Source: Anthopleura xanthogrammica (taxonomy: Eukaryota > Cnidaria > Anthozoa > Actiniaria > Actiniidae). Taken from it: a stretch of DNA of 64,000 nt. Location: positions 13,397,832-13,461,831 of the forward strand of contig OZ025210.1 of assembly GCA_964019055.1 (NCBI GenBank). The letters are read 5' to 3'. Position numbers and translations under genes: made by a program. The notes under the pieces are model-generated. The model saw nothing but the letters and a program-made list of their open reading frames with translations, was not told the DNA's origin and ran no database searches. Shown here piece by piece: positions 36,761 to 49,485 of this stretch. The stretch's first letter is position 1. Each line of letters opens with the position of its first letter.

Positions 36761-38221
36761 AATAATGTACAGTATGTACAAAAAATACTAATACAGAATA
36801 AGACCAGAATGATTAATATTTAGTAAAATCTAAATATTGGGGTACGATATTATATCGAGTTAACTGCCATCACTCTAAGAAATTACAGATATTTATAGTT
36901 TTATATGTATTTACAGGGAATATATATTCACGTCACTTTTATATTGCATATTACTTCAATTTCTAATTTCAATACGTTAACATTTAATTCTTAGGATTAG
37001 AAAATGAGAAAATTAAAAAAAATTTTGACAATATTATTATTGTTTTTTTGTTTTTTTTGTCTTTAAGGCTTGAACATTTTTAGAATTCGAAATCCATTTT
37101 CCGCCCACCACACACCAACTGACATTTTTGAGTTTTTCTTGATGTTGCAGGAAGTATTGTATTCAGAGTTTTTGTATTCCAGGGTATTGTTTCCCTCTAA
37201 GTTCTTTTTTCTTGGCTTCAAAACCACATATTTGCGAAAGGAAATAGGTTATTCAAAGATCCAAGAATAGTTGGAATAAAGGTTGTTTCTGCTTCTTATT
37301 CTCGTCAAGAACACGGAGGTTTCAGTGTTGAGATGTTGTTTGTAGTCCACGAAACCATATTTAAGGCCTCGATTATTCGTGAGAATATTTGTATACCCAT
37401 AATTCCTTTCCGTCTTGGAATGACCTATCGTCTATCACCTTTCACCTTTGGCGATGACAACCTTTTCTGAAATAGGTGTATACAAACACTTTAAAAAATA
37501 AATCAATCAATGAAACAATCAGTGTCTGTTCAAAATTCCAAAAAAATGCCTTATTTCCACCTCGAACCGCGGGGTGAACGAAACAATTTTTTAAAATCTT
37601 TATTTTCTTAGCGGACATATATTTGTAAATGTCTGGCAATTTAAAATTATCATCACAGTAACACCTTCTTGCTGGGCTATGCTCGTCACATCCGAATCCA
37701 TGCATTGAACTACCTCCAATTGCAAAGAGTCGCGTGCCTATGCGCCTTGCACTTTGCCAGTTAAAGAACCCCCATTTATTCACATTATAATTCTTTTCTG
37801 AATCTTAACCCCATTTCCTACAGTTTTGGGCCAAAACCGATGTATCTTGAGGCAATCGATCAAACGAGCCACATGCAACAGGAAACTTCGTCTTAGCGTA
37901 TTTGTCATCAGTAAAATAGCGCACTACTTGCTGGCCAGCGGTGTTATTCTTAGTCATGATATCAACTACCCTGTCGACTGATTTCTTATAACAGCGGAAA
38001 CGAATCTGATGGAATCCAATATTTTGAAGAATGTCCAACATGGCGGCTCCTTGAGGGATGACATAGCTGTCGTTCATGTTGTAAAGGCTGATCACTGTAT
38101 AATTTGATATTTTATTGTGGGGTACTGGATTCGATGTCTGGAACACTGTCTTTTTGACAGCTGTCCAACCTCCTGGAGATAGAAAAATTAGGTACTAATT
38201 AATAAGCAAATTAAATTAATA

Positions 38222-38494
38222 ATGGATGGGTGGACGGACGGACAAACGGAAGGACAGTCGGTCGGATGGATTGGATGATTGGAAGGATATATCGATAGAT
38301 TCGATGATAGTAGGGGAATTGGCTCTTTGGACGAATGGATAAATTCATGCATGGATTATACATTAATGGATAGATGGATGAATAGATGGATGGATGGGAT
38401 GGATGGATTGATAGATGGATTAATGGATGGATGGATCGATGGATTGATGGATGGATGGATGGATGGATGGATGGATGGATGGATTGATGGATAG
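38222..38494 (+). repeat. (TGGA)n microsatellite in the PAN gene intron 2
   Basis: Long GGAT/GGAC repeat, purest at 38389-38490. The antisense ORF of Ile-His-Pro-Ser repeats is an artefact. Confidence 0.95.
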
Positions 38495-38812
38495 GCAGAT
38501 GTGATTGATTTAAGATAACATGTAAGGATGAATGAATATTGTCCCACATATCTAACGCGGAGCGACTCACCTCCATCTGTAGTCATGTCGCAATATGCTT
38601 TTATTGGGCTTCCAGTTTGTTCTGGGTCTAACAAGTAAACTCCTGTGCCTATTGAATCACCGCTGACCAGTATGTCTAGGCATGACTTTGCAGGTAAGTC
38701 CTTCGTACCTTTAATGGGCTCTAAAGTAAAGGAATAAAACTGATTAGCTTATGACATTGATTTTAAATTTTGTGCTCCAAGTAAAATATAAGAAAAAAAT
38801 AAAGCAAAGCAA

Positions 38813-38848
38813 CAAGAGCAAGAGCAAGAGCAAGAGCAAGAGCAAGAA
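38813..38848 (+). repeat. (AGAGCA)n hexanucleotide repeat
   Basis: About six units in intron 1 of the minus-strand PAN gene. Confidence 0.9.
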
Positions 38849-38890
38849 CAGCCTGCTGATCTGAAAGAGTGGTGTAGAAATGACGTCACT

Positions 38891-39077
38891 GCAAAACTGA
38901 GGTGTCATGATGCCTCCGAAATTGATTGATTTATAAAAGTTTGTATCTGAGATAAATCAAGAGCTTGACGAGTTTTTTTTAAATATTTTGTATACATTTA
39001 CTGTGATATTCATTATTGAGTGGGAAATAACCGTATCACGAGTCGCTGGGCTACAAAGGATGACACCTCAGTTTTGC
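38891..39077. mobile_element. MITE-like element with perfect 18-bp inverted repeat
   Basis: GCAAAACTGAGGTGTCAT (38891-38908) is exactly mirrored by ATGACACCTCAGTTTTGC (39060-39077) in intron 1 of the PAN gene. About 187 bp, no coding capacity. Confidence 0.7.
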
Positions 39078-40028
39078 AATTTTTCTCGATTCTGATTGAC
39101 CAATATTTTTATCTGATCAGCTGGAGAACAAAGAAATTTAAAGGAAAGGCTGGAATGAAAACACGAAGGTTTCGTACTTGGATTTCTGAAGGCGATATTT
39201 GTCGAATAGATACTCTTAGTCCGTTTCTTGTAGAAATCTGGTCTTGAGTCTTTGGTTTGCCTGTTCAGATCACACTGCCCAGTGATAAGATAGAAGTTCA
39301 GGCTCATGCATTCCATTCCTTTCTTGCACTCCATCAGACATGCTGGGTAGCTTTCTGCTTCAAAGGTTTTGTACTCCGTGCCCACAAGCGCGTATCCTGT
39401 ATGTGACCGGACTTTGGGTAAACAGTGTTGTTGAAGACTGGTTTTAGATTCCATTATGACAATCAATGCAAAAAGGCTGAAAACCACAAACTAAAATATA
39501 TACTACGTATTAAAATACATTCTCCTCTTTTTTTCAGTATATATTATATTTTATATTTATATAACTTTCGTAAAGGGCTCTTCCGTGAGATTCACTCAAC
39601 AAGCACTAGGGTCAGTATGATTATAAGCATAGCTATAGTGGTGTTCCCGCGCGGAGCCCCATACTTTACAAGAAACGGTAACCGAGCGAGCTGATTTTTC
39701 ATGCATTTTTGATTGCGCCATTTCCCTCCGTCCGTACGGCGTCCATGTACACACAACACGGTACCCACTTGATTCCAATGCAAAACTCGCAAATGTACAG
39801 AAAACATCGCCAACAACATCGCTAATATGGTCAAAGATAGTTCAAGAAGTATTTTTTTATTATTTTTTGGAAAGAGTAAAGTACGTTTAATCTTTGACTA
39901 AAAATACAGTTATGTGTGTACTTTCAAAATTCGGGGGGAAAATCGAAAAAGCAAGGAAGAAAACAACAAATTCGACTAACTGGTTTATTCGAGAATTGTA
40001 TTCGTAGTTCGTGTATGTGGTAAAGTAT

Positions 40029-40190
40029 GAGAAGATGAAGAAGGAGAAGAAGAAGAAGTGGAACAGACGACCGATAACAAGAAGAACATCCAGTGGTAGA
40101 AAAAGAACAACAACAAGAAGAGGAAGAAGAGGAAGAAGAGGAAGAAGATGAAGAAGAGGAAGATGATGTTGACGAAGAAGAAAAATAAGA
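40029..40190 (+). repeat. GAAGAA/GAGGAA purine-rich repeat
   Basis: Imperfect GAA/GAG/GAT repeat. All three minus-strand frames are open and give poly-Ser, Phe or Leu, a repeat artefact. Confidence 0.85.
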
Positions 40191-41228
40191 ATAGGAGGCA
40201 AAATGAGTATTGACAAGGTATTCTGTGCAGCAGGTGCACACAAAGTTAACAACGCATGTAAATCACATAGGTTCTACAAATTCTTGAAATAAAATATAAT
40301 AAAAAAATAAAAAAACCCGCTTGTTTTGTAATACTTACTTTGCTTTCCGTTACTGAAAATTGCTCCATCTTGCTCTCTATATTTTCTTAGTTAATACTGA
40401 AATATCTTGCAAATAAATTATTAATTTCATATACACTTAATTCAAAATATGAATATTTTGGTCACTGCATGCGCAGAAAAAAAAGCTTTAAACTATAATA
40501 AAGAACTACATTAATGACATGCAATTCTCCAATGGGATGTTCGCTTTCGAGTCACGTGAGTTTGAGAAGCCAAATGAAATCGTCGTTGCTTGGTAGGCCT
40601 GCTGTTTTGTTTTTTCATCATTTTCTCGATATGTAGTGGCACCTATACTGATGAAATATGAAACAATGAAGCTTATGTATATTTATGTTCACTTGCTAAG
40701 CTAGATATATAATTAATGACTCCAGGTCCGCTATATTATGTGCTTTCGCGCTGTTAGCTTTGTCCCTTTTTTTTTCTTAGAGACAGATAAAATTTAATAA
40801 AGTGATTTTTAAAATGAAGGGACCTTTGGATCAAAGGAATACCTTTGACGTTTGTAAAAAAATAAAAAGTTGCTCTAAAAATGAAAAGCCAACCTGGTGC
40901 AACCCTGGGCACTAATTTCGGTGAAATGGAAACCTGGTTGTATGGGGAGAGTGGCTAATGTTGAATGCATATTTGGTATACAGGCTTTGCACCATCACGT
41001 GATGGCAGCCATGACAGGAGACAGGAACAATTGAATACAATACATTTCAATTTATTAATTAATTCTCACAGAAAGGCTTTTCAGAACTAATTTACATGTG
41101 TTACTTGAGAAGAAAGTATATAATCAAATATGTCTAATTACATTCTGATAGGATATTCCTACTAATAACTAATTGAAATATACTTATAAACAAAATTCAC
41201 TTATTAAATTTTATTCTTTCAAAACCAG

Positions 41229-41294
41229 CAAGATGTCTTACTCCAAGGCCTTCTGACCAGAGACCATACTATGGAAATTACGATCTCCTATCAG
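41229..41294 (+). other. Possible orphan exon (phase 1-1)
   Basis: Flanked by CAAAACCAG and GTAACC. In phase 1 it reads about 22 residues (ARCLTPRPSDQ then RPYYGNYDLLSG) without a stop. Length and phase resemble the linker exons after the signal peptide in genes 1-3, but no signal-peptide exon was found upstream. A following exon from 41627 would end within 16 codons inside the inverted-repeat arm. Confidence 0.25.
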
Positions 41295-41411
41295 GTAACC
41301 CTAAAGTAGAAACTCGATCAGCCTTGAGAGAATCAAGCCCTAGAGTGTATATGTGACTAAGTTATAAAGATGATTATCAATTATCAATTACGAATCTTGT
41401 GTAATGATAGA

Positions 41412-41559
<148 letters not shown>

Positions 41560-42971
41560 AAATTATGTAATCGAGCTATAACTTTAAAAAAATCTTATTT
41601 ACATGAGAAATAATTCAATTTCCCAGGTGAAAAAGACTCTACAGTTGTGCCTCCTGTCATGGTTGCCGTCACGTGATCGATGGTGCAAAGTCTCTATACA
41701 AAAATGATTAAAAAAATAAATCGTTGACGGGAGAATTCTGTATACCAGCGACAATTACTTGTATGTCTATACTCTGTCTCCCAGCCATAATATTTGCGGT
41801 TAGTCTAGTCTGTCACCTATTTCGTTTTTATGTTTCTGTTTACTTTTCGACCCTGTCTGATCTTTCGTTTCTGGAGTCCTTGCTATCAAGGGGAATATGT
41901 TTCCAAAAATAACATAGACGGAGTTCCTGTGTCCAGGTGGCCGAGAGGGTCCTCGCACGTGTCAACAAATACTTAAATATCTATCTAGAATGATGGATCC
42001 AGAGTTAGCTAGAATTACCTTATGTTGTTCATACCGAATCTCCACCAGAGTATAGAGAGGAACCAAGTGACAACTAATTGGTAATTGGTAAAAACACTGC
42101 TATATATGTTCTTTTCTAGTGTTGCGATTCAATAACCATTATATATTGGCTCGAGTTTTGGGAAAATATTTTCTGTTTCAGCATTAAAATGCATGGTTTA
42201 AATATCTGGTCAGCATTACAGTATTCAACTGTTTAATATTTCTAACAAAATGTTGACGTTTAGAACAGTTTTTATTTTATTTTACCTCTTTTACATTTTT
42301 GTTGTTGTCTTTTTCGAACTTTTGTTCGCCAAAATTGCCTATTTTCTCCTTGTTGACAGACAGTTGATTAATACTATACATCCTGTTCTAATTACCATTA
42401 CTATATATTTTCCTTCTCGGAATTCACTCAAAACAAAGCTTTGCTTTATATAACGTCATTTATAGCCAGTACACCGTTTGAGGAAGTTCCTTCATACACA
42501 ATGGTAGATGTGCGTGTGTTTCGAAACTATTGTTGTGACATAAACACCGATGAGTCACCCCAATAAAATGTGACCTTGAATTGTGTCACGTTAAGTTCGA
42601 ATTTTTAAGTTAACATCTGAGCTCGAGTATCAAAAGAAATAACAATATTATACTAATTACGATTCTGAATAAAAATATATATGTATATATACATATAAAT
42701 ATTCATATATATTTGGACAACTTTTATACATTATAAATTTTTACGATGGCAACTACTAAACTCATGCATGAAATATGTAATTTGTATATTTTTTATTTTT
42801 GTACAATATTACATTTTCAAATTTCATTATGGATTTCACTTCTAACTTTTTAGAAATGATCGCTATTAAGAACAACATTGCTCAAATTATTTTAATGAAA
42901 GCTGCCAACTTATAAGCTTGTCTTCCTTTTTCGTTTTGCTGTATCGAATCATTAGTATTCACTCGTTTCAG

Positions 42972-43099
42972 AAAGTGAACCGGCGCGAAGGACTTCAGCT
43001 CGAAATCCAAGTGCTAAAAACGCTTGCTTCGATGCCAATAAAATAATAAACACTGCTGTTTTTATTCAGATGTCCATGCTACATTATTACAGTACTGGC
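42972..43099 (+). other. Possible orphan exon
   Basis: Acceptor TCGTTTCAG, donor GGC/GTAAGA. Read in phase 1 it is open for 42 residues (SEPARRTSARNPSAKNACFD, then NKIINTAVF). No partner exons were found with certainty; it may be a remnant of a lost gene or chance. Confidence 0.25.
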
Positions 43100-43446
43100 G
43101 TAAGATTATTAAATTATTATTTATATTATTCTTACATGAATTTTTCATTATGGCAATTTTTGATTTTTTCCTTCTATTTTGGGATGAAAGATTAAAACTT
43201 GAGCTATTTTAACATCTCTTTCGCTTTAAAAATATGGAGTATTAATTTAGGAAGATTAAGCTCAAAATGCAGCAAAATCGATTATCGATAATAAAGTATT
43301 GATTTCTAATTCATAATATAATAAGCTAACACTTGCTCAATTCGAAAATTTATTTTAATATGTATTCATGTGATTTTGTTATGGCATTGTATTTGACTTA
43401 GATGATAGCTAGATGAGCCAACAGGGGTGTGACCTTCAGCTGATAT

Positions 43447-43523
43447 CCAATGAGATTACGTCACATGTTTACTTGACTCAAGGCAAGTTCCTCTGACCTC
43501 AGAATAGAACAAGATCCCCTGAC
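43447..43523 (+). promoter_or_regulatory. RTK-B proximal promoter / 5' leader block
   Basis: CCAAT starts at 43447 and TGACCTCAGA at 43494, again 47 nt apart; the ATG lies 30 nt further on. Between them TTACGTCAC (about 43457-43465) resembles a CRE/ATF site and is not shared with RTK-A. The rest of the interval has diverged, so the two shared motifs stand out. Confidence 0.5.
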
Positions 43524-46500
43524 ATGGAGAGCTCTCTATCTGTTTGGCGTTTGACCGCAGGGCTACTGTTTTTACTGCTCGTACCTAAAGGTCAGTAAAA
43601 TGTTTAAATATTGATGACGCTAGAAATGCATTGCTGTTAATGAGGCTCGGCAATTGCAATTTCATTAATTTATTTTCTTTTTATATATGTCGATTAATCT
43701 TTGTAATGCTATCTTTAAATCATGACCATGTAACTAAAACCCCTGATTATTACGTATATACTCACATAATACACTTATATTAGATAATAAAACTGATTTT
43801 AATTAATAAATAAGTACCAATTAGATCATGTTAGATACTCTTAGTGCCATTTAGATACTCTTAATAAACTATTATTTGAATATTTTTAAACTTATTTGTT
43901 TCATCATTTAGTCATACTTTATTTAAAAAAAATTATAATTGATGGTATATTTACTTTTTTTTTTTTGTAGCTGTTTCATAACTGCACAACTTAAGATTTA
44001 ACTTAGTCAAATCATAGAAATTCGCATTTATTTTTCTATGAAAAAAATATTAATAACTGACAGCGAGTAGACTGAATTCTTGTTCCGCTCCCCTTTCGAT
44101 AAAGCACCCAATAAATCAATAAATCAATAAATATTAATATTAAAATTTTAACTTTAGTTTAGAAGTTTAAAAGATGTAATTACTCGTGAAAAATCGTAGT
44201 TATTTTTCACTATCGCCAGTTTGTTTTTATGTAACGTTAAATTATTGTTAAGATTTTTTCCCTTTTTTTCTTCTTATTTTTCTTCTTCTTTTTTTTCTTT
44301 TCACGTTCTCTCGTTACAGCCAATGCAATCTCCTTCGCTTATAATATAAATTTTATAAATCTTTGCACTCACCTTTTCTATAAAATTGTAACTGAGAATA
44401 TGAATGATAAAGATGAAACAATAGAGTTTAATAGAATGATAAAGAATAAAAAAAAACATTTAAAAAAATAGGGACAAAAGTATTGCATTTAAGTTTTCTT
44501 TTAATTTGTCAAATAGATACATGAGTTATATATTAGCACCAGCCCCCTCCAACCCCACAGAAGATCTACGACTGACTCAGCATGTTTCTAATAAGATTGC
44601 GTAATATTGAAATGCTCTTAATAAACATGCCTTTCTTCTTTTTGGTTTTTATTTTTGATTGCTATTGTATGTGAGAATAATTACAAATTAAAGTTTGTGG
44701 AGTGATTTGCTCATCAATGATGTTAACGCTGACAAAATCATTCATAAAGCTTCCATACACACTTATTTCAAAAAAATAGTTATTATAAATCCTACAAAGC
44801 TGAGACTGTTGAGGATCATGGGAAATGTTTCTTGTTACTGCCATTCTTAATATTCTGCGAACTCAGACATTTCAACCGCTTGTTGTGAAATTGATTTTTC
44901 GCTGTCGTCAATCAAAATTAATCAGTAGATCTTTTTTGAATTTTTTATTGGCAGCTTTGGAAAACCAAATAACAACGGGCAGCGCGCAACTACAGAGTTC
45001 GCATAATTTTGAAATAGCAGTAATGAATTAAAAGTTTTCATACAAACTGCAGCTTGAAGGTAGTCACCGGAGGTGAAATAGTAGCAAGATTTATTTAAGT
45101 AAGATATCTCACTGAAGCTCATTGATAGTTATCAAGCAGTTTGAACACGTACAATGCATCCGCCCACAATTCTTAAAAAGTACAAAATATTTTATTACAA
45201 TAAAGGATTTTTTTTTTTATCTTGATCATTTCAGCAGTAAAAGCGAGTGGTCCAAAACTGCTGTTAGCCCCAGGTGGACAAACCGTTGGGTATACTGGAC
45301 GCGCAGTCAACTTTACCTGGACATTTTCTAATCAGTCACTTATAGAAGAAATACATTTTGGAACCTGGAATACAATGGGTGATCATATTGAAAACACACT
45401 TGTTTTCCTCTCGCAATCAAACGATGGTAATATTTCAGTTCGAACAATTCAGAAAAAAGCTGTTGAAGAGTACCTTGGACGCATAAGATGGGCTGGAGAT
45501 GTATCGAAAGGAATTGCTACATTTGAACTGTCTGGTATACGACATTCTGACAAAAAAACATACGGTATAGATGTAAGTCTGTCTCTTTATAATGATATTG
45601 CTTCAGTAATAACCATCGAACCATTGAGCAGCAGCCGCATGGATTTAGCTCTAGCATTCACGCCATGAAATAATTTGAACGTTGCCAAATCTTTGGACGA
45701 ATCAGTCTTGTCTTTATGACAAATAATATCATTGTTTTACAGATATCGTACAACGACGACGATTACACCGAGCTAAATTCTCAAACTAAACTTATTGTGC
45801 AGGTATTCTTTGAACATGAATTTGATATATAGTAGCTTGCTAATTAAGTTTAAGAAAGGAAGACGTGTGAACATATTACAATTATTGTTATTGTTTCAAG
45901 GATCCATCACAATTTTTCACATCTACGTCGCCTGATTCTGTGTCACATGGTCTTGGTGAACAAGCTACATTCAACTGGCGTTACAGATTAACAGATGAAG
46001 ATACAAAAGCATTGTCTCAGATTGTATTTGGAGTTTACAGAGGAGAAAAGTACAAGCTTATATGTGTTGTTCAGGTAATTAAACATCAAAAAACGGGGGG
46101 AGGGGGGATTGGATAATATAACAGGAGGAGGTAAAGGTTATTAAAATATAAGAAGAAAGAAAAAGAAAGAACAGAATGAAGTTTTGAGCGAAGTTGGGAC
46201 GAGAACAAACACCACAAACACGAACGGACTACATACAAATAATCCAACAAGGTATTTTTGAAAATTATCTTTAAATAGATCAATCTATCTGTGCGAGAAT
46301 ATATACTAGAGAAAGAGCAGAGGGTATTAAAATCAAACCCTTCTGTTTTAATTCAGGTCAATAACAAATACGTCGCAAACACTAACTGTTCAACTGGCGT
46401 GAGGAAATCAACTTCCCACATTACGGTCATTGACCCTCAAAGTAACGTTAAATTTGTACTTAGCAACATTGATCTGGAGGATGAGGCTGTGTACTCCATT

Positions 46501-49453
46501 CGCCTTGTTGGGACACTTGAAAGTATGGAAAGTAAAAGACGTCTAGTGGTGATAGGTATGAACATTGACTATTATATTATACTGGAATGTCCATATGATT
46601 TTATTGTCTAATTATTCATTTATCCCTGTAAGCTGAGAAGGAATAGATGCAAAGAGTGAGAGAACAAGAAAGAAAGAAAGAAAGATAAAAAGAAAAATCA
46701 AGAATAAATATAATAATAACAGCAAGTGTAAGGGTTGAATTCAATAAGGAAAGAAAATAGAAGAAAAAGAAAGAAGAGAGAAAATAAAGAAAAAATAGAG
46801 CAAATGAAGAGAAACAGATGGAATAACGCTAGTATGATGGATCGCTAGATTAGGGGAGATGGCAGATATAATACTTTAAATTGCTCCTTGACCTTTATTT
46901 TTTTCTGAAACTAGTTCCCCCAAAGTTTGTTGAACAACCTAAAAGCACTACTAGACTAGAAGGCAGTGCTTTGAAGTTAACGTGCAAAGTCGAAGGAAAA
47001 CCACGACCAACCATAAAATGGTTCAAAGACAACGAGACATTGGAGACAAACTCAACTGAATATTTCATAATACCCGAAATCACGAAAGAAGAAGCTGGAA
47101 AGTATTATTGCGTTGCAGAGAACAAAGGGGGAACGATTGAATCTGAGCCTAAAGCCTTGGTCGACGTTCAGTGTAAGTTTACACGTTGTTGATGTCATTT
47201 TAAGCTTATGAATAAGAAATTGACTTTAGGACATTAATAATAATAAGGTATTGTATTGAATTGTCATTCATAGTTATCTTTAATCAGCTTATATATTTTT
47301 CTCCTATAGTTCCACCGATCATCAACTCCTCACGGAAAGTCAACATAATCCGTGTGCCAATCGGTACAGACATGTGGCTAACCTGTCCTACTGTAGCAAA
47401 TCCCCCAGCATCTGTTCAGTGGTTTGCCAATGGGATTCTCGAGAAAAGTGGCACTGAAGAATTCCAAGTAACGGTTTCCAGTTCTTTTGATTATGCAAAC
47501 TACACTTGTGTCGCTAAAAATCCATTTGGCCAAGACAATGTAACGTTCGACTTCAGACAAGTTGGTAGGTAGCTTTTGAAATACCGCTACTACTATGTAA
47601 ATTGTATGTAAGAGCATCGCAGTCGTTTTTTTGTCATCACCCCCAAGGGGTTTTGAAATTCTTGTTTTTCTCACACTGTTGTGAAATTGTCCTTGAAATT
47701 GCCCAATTTCACATTTGATTAAGATATTTTCAACAATGTTAATTTCTACAGGACCGCCTTTGAACCCACAAGTTGTCTGTGATAACGCCAGCCTGAGCCG
47801 TACATTTATGTTTCATTGGAGATCGCCCAAGTACAATGGAGGAGCCCCTGTATTCTTGTACACCGTCAAACACCGCTCCTTTGTCAGCGCTTTAGAAAGG
47901 AATACACAGAAATGGAACAGCATGAATGTTACACACAAGAGAACCTGGTACAAGTTTAAACTCGAGTATCTTAGAACCTATGAGTTTACAATCACTGCGT
48001 GGAACAAGTATGGGGAGAGCACACTTAATTTTGACAACACCTGTCTTATTACATTTGGAAAAGGTAGAAAATAATAGCTTGTTGGCTTGTTGGCTTGTTG
48101 GCTTGTTGGCTTGTTGGCTTGTTGGCTTGTTGGCTTGTTGGCTTGTTGGCTTGTTGGCTTGTTGGCTTGTTGGCTTGTTGGCTTGTTGGCTTGTTGGCTT
48201 GTTGGCTTGTTGGTTTCAACGCGCTTTCTACTTAATTATACTTAAATTGTTATCCTAGACCCTGGAAATATGGGTGGTGTGGCTGCAACAATAATGCCAA
48301 CACAAGAAATAGTAGCAGGTGAGGAAAGACAAAAACTTATGTACTCATATATTTTTAATATAATTTCAGCATTAAAATATTTGGCATGTAGTTTTTTCTG
48401 TAGGTAGTTTCTTGAAAAGGTGTTATTCACAGCTAAAAAAGCATCGTTGTCAATCCAATTTACTAGCTTTAGAGTATACCCATGAGTTCAATCACTTGAG
48501 GGAACTTACCATTTTACTTGCTAAATGATCCATAAAATCAAATTTTAGTTAAAACATTTAGCAAACTCTAAGTATTTTTTTTATAGATTTTTTTTTGGCC
48601 AAAAGCTTGGTTGAACTTCCATCAAAATAATTAAACTAACAGAGGAAACATGGTTAGGAGGCTCCTGGTTTTGACCGGCCTATAAGATAACGTCTAAATA
48701 CAGTTGGGTCTATTTAGACGATTTCTCTATTTTTGTTTGTTTTGTTTTTGAGCTAATTGTTTTTTTGTTTACCTTCTTGCTTTACTCGTGTTTTTTTAAT
48801 GATTACGAAATTTTTCGCAATTATAAAGGCGTGGAAAAAACAACAAAAACAACAACACAATAGAAAAGAAAAGAAAGAAAGAAAAAGGAAAAAGAAAAGA
48901 AAAAAAAAAAAAGGAAAAAAATCGATATCCGACGTTCATAAAGTATTAAGGAACGTTAGCCCACCTACATTTCATTTCATGTACACAATTTATTTCAAAG
49001 CCGCCGCCAAGAAGAACTCAAATAAAAACAAGCCAATAAAGAACCTATGGTTGTATGTTGGTACTGGTGCTGGAGTGCTTGGGTTGGCACTGCTGGTGTT
49101 GTTAGTATATTCTTACCGTAAGAGACGAAAAGCTAAGAAAGGTAAGTTTCTATGCAGGTTTAAATTCATTAAATATCAATGTTTTATAACTTATTATAAC
49201 TGAGAGGTTAATTGTTTGTTGCACCAAAAAGTCATCGTTTTGAAAATCAAAAAAATGTTGATTGTGAGATTTTTTTTTCTTCACTTTTTTTCAATCAATG
49301 CTTTTTATTCATTTGCAGATAACTGGTATAATCATCACACAAGGTTAGAGACACCACCTTTGTCTTCTATCTTAAGTATATTTTCACATGCTCCACGTTT
49401 TCTTTCCGACCATGTTTTGTTGCTGTAATGTTGTTGTAAGAGAGAGAGAGAGC

Positions 49454-49485
<32 letters not shown>

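Larger units (their letters stand above)
35774..37441. other. Intergenic: RTK-A 3' flank
   Basis: No exon found. Contains a hAT-like MITE (35891-36085), an inverted repeat at 36688-36760 and AT-rich filler. The ORF at 36487-36708 ends inside the inverted repeat and has no domain. Confidence 0.5.
37442..39487 (-). pseudogene. PAN/apple + fibrinogen-like ([11 protein letters not shown]) secreted protein, in-frame stop in last domain; probable pseudogene
   Basis: Minus-strand exons 39487-39178, 38720-38571 and 38172 onward. Exon 1 encodes a hydrophobic leader (MVFSLFALIVIM) and a PAN/apple-type domain (ACLMECKKGMECMSLNF, GQCDLN). Exon 2, joined in phase 1, encodes [16 protein letters not shown] and CDMTTDGG, the fibrinogen-like signature common in cnidarian secreted proteins. 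Exon 3 starts GGWTAV and continues with IRFRCYKK and QQVVRYF. At 37807-37805 a TAA interrupts the frame after NCRKWG; the same frame then continues with recognisable domain sequence (NKWGFFNWQSARRIG, then CYCDD) to a TGA at 37444-37442. The stopped product would be 275 aa. The domain end looks eroded, favouring a pseudogene; a sequencing error, polymorphism or genuine truncation are alternatives. Skeletal organic matrix proteins of corals include similar layouts, but orthology is not shown. Confidence 0.72.

Noticed and set aside
37798..37822. A 24-nt GT...AG segment that would remove the in-frame stop region of the PAN gene
   Set aside because: Far too short for an animal intron, and its removal still leaves a TAA at the junction.
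38211..38634. Ile-His-Pro-Ser repeat ORFs
   Set aside because: Translation of the TGGA microsatellite; only 38571-38720 of this stretch is a real exon.
39592..39834. 80-aa minus-strand ORF in a GC-richer patch
   Set aside because: No domain; the patch looks like a dispersed repeat rather than a gene.
47926..48258. ORF with repeated Leu-Ala-Cys-Trp-Leu-Val-Gly
   Set aside because: Produced by the 8-bp minisatellite read in a frame different from exon 8.
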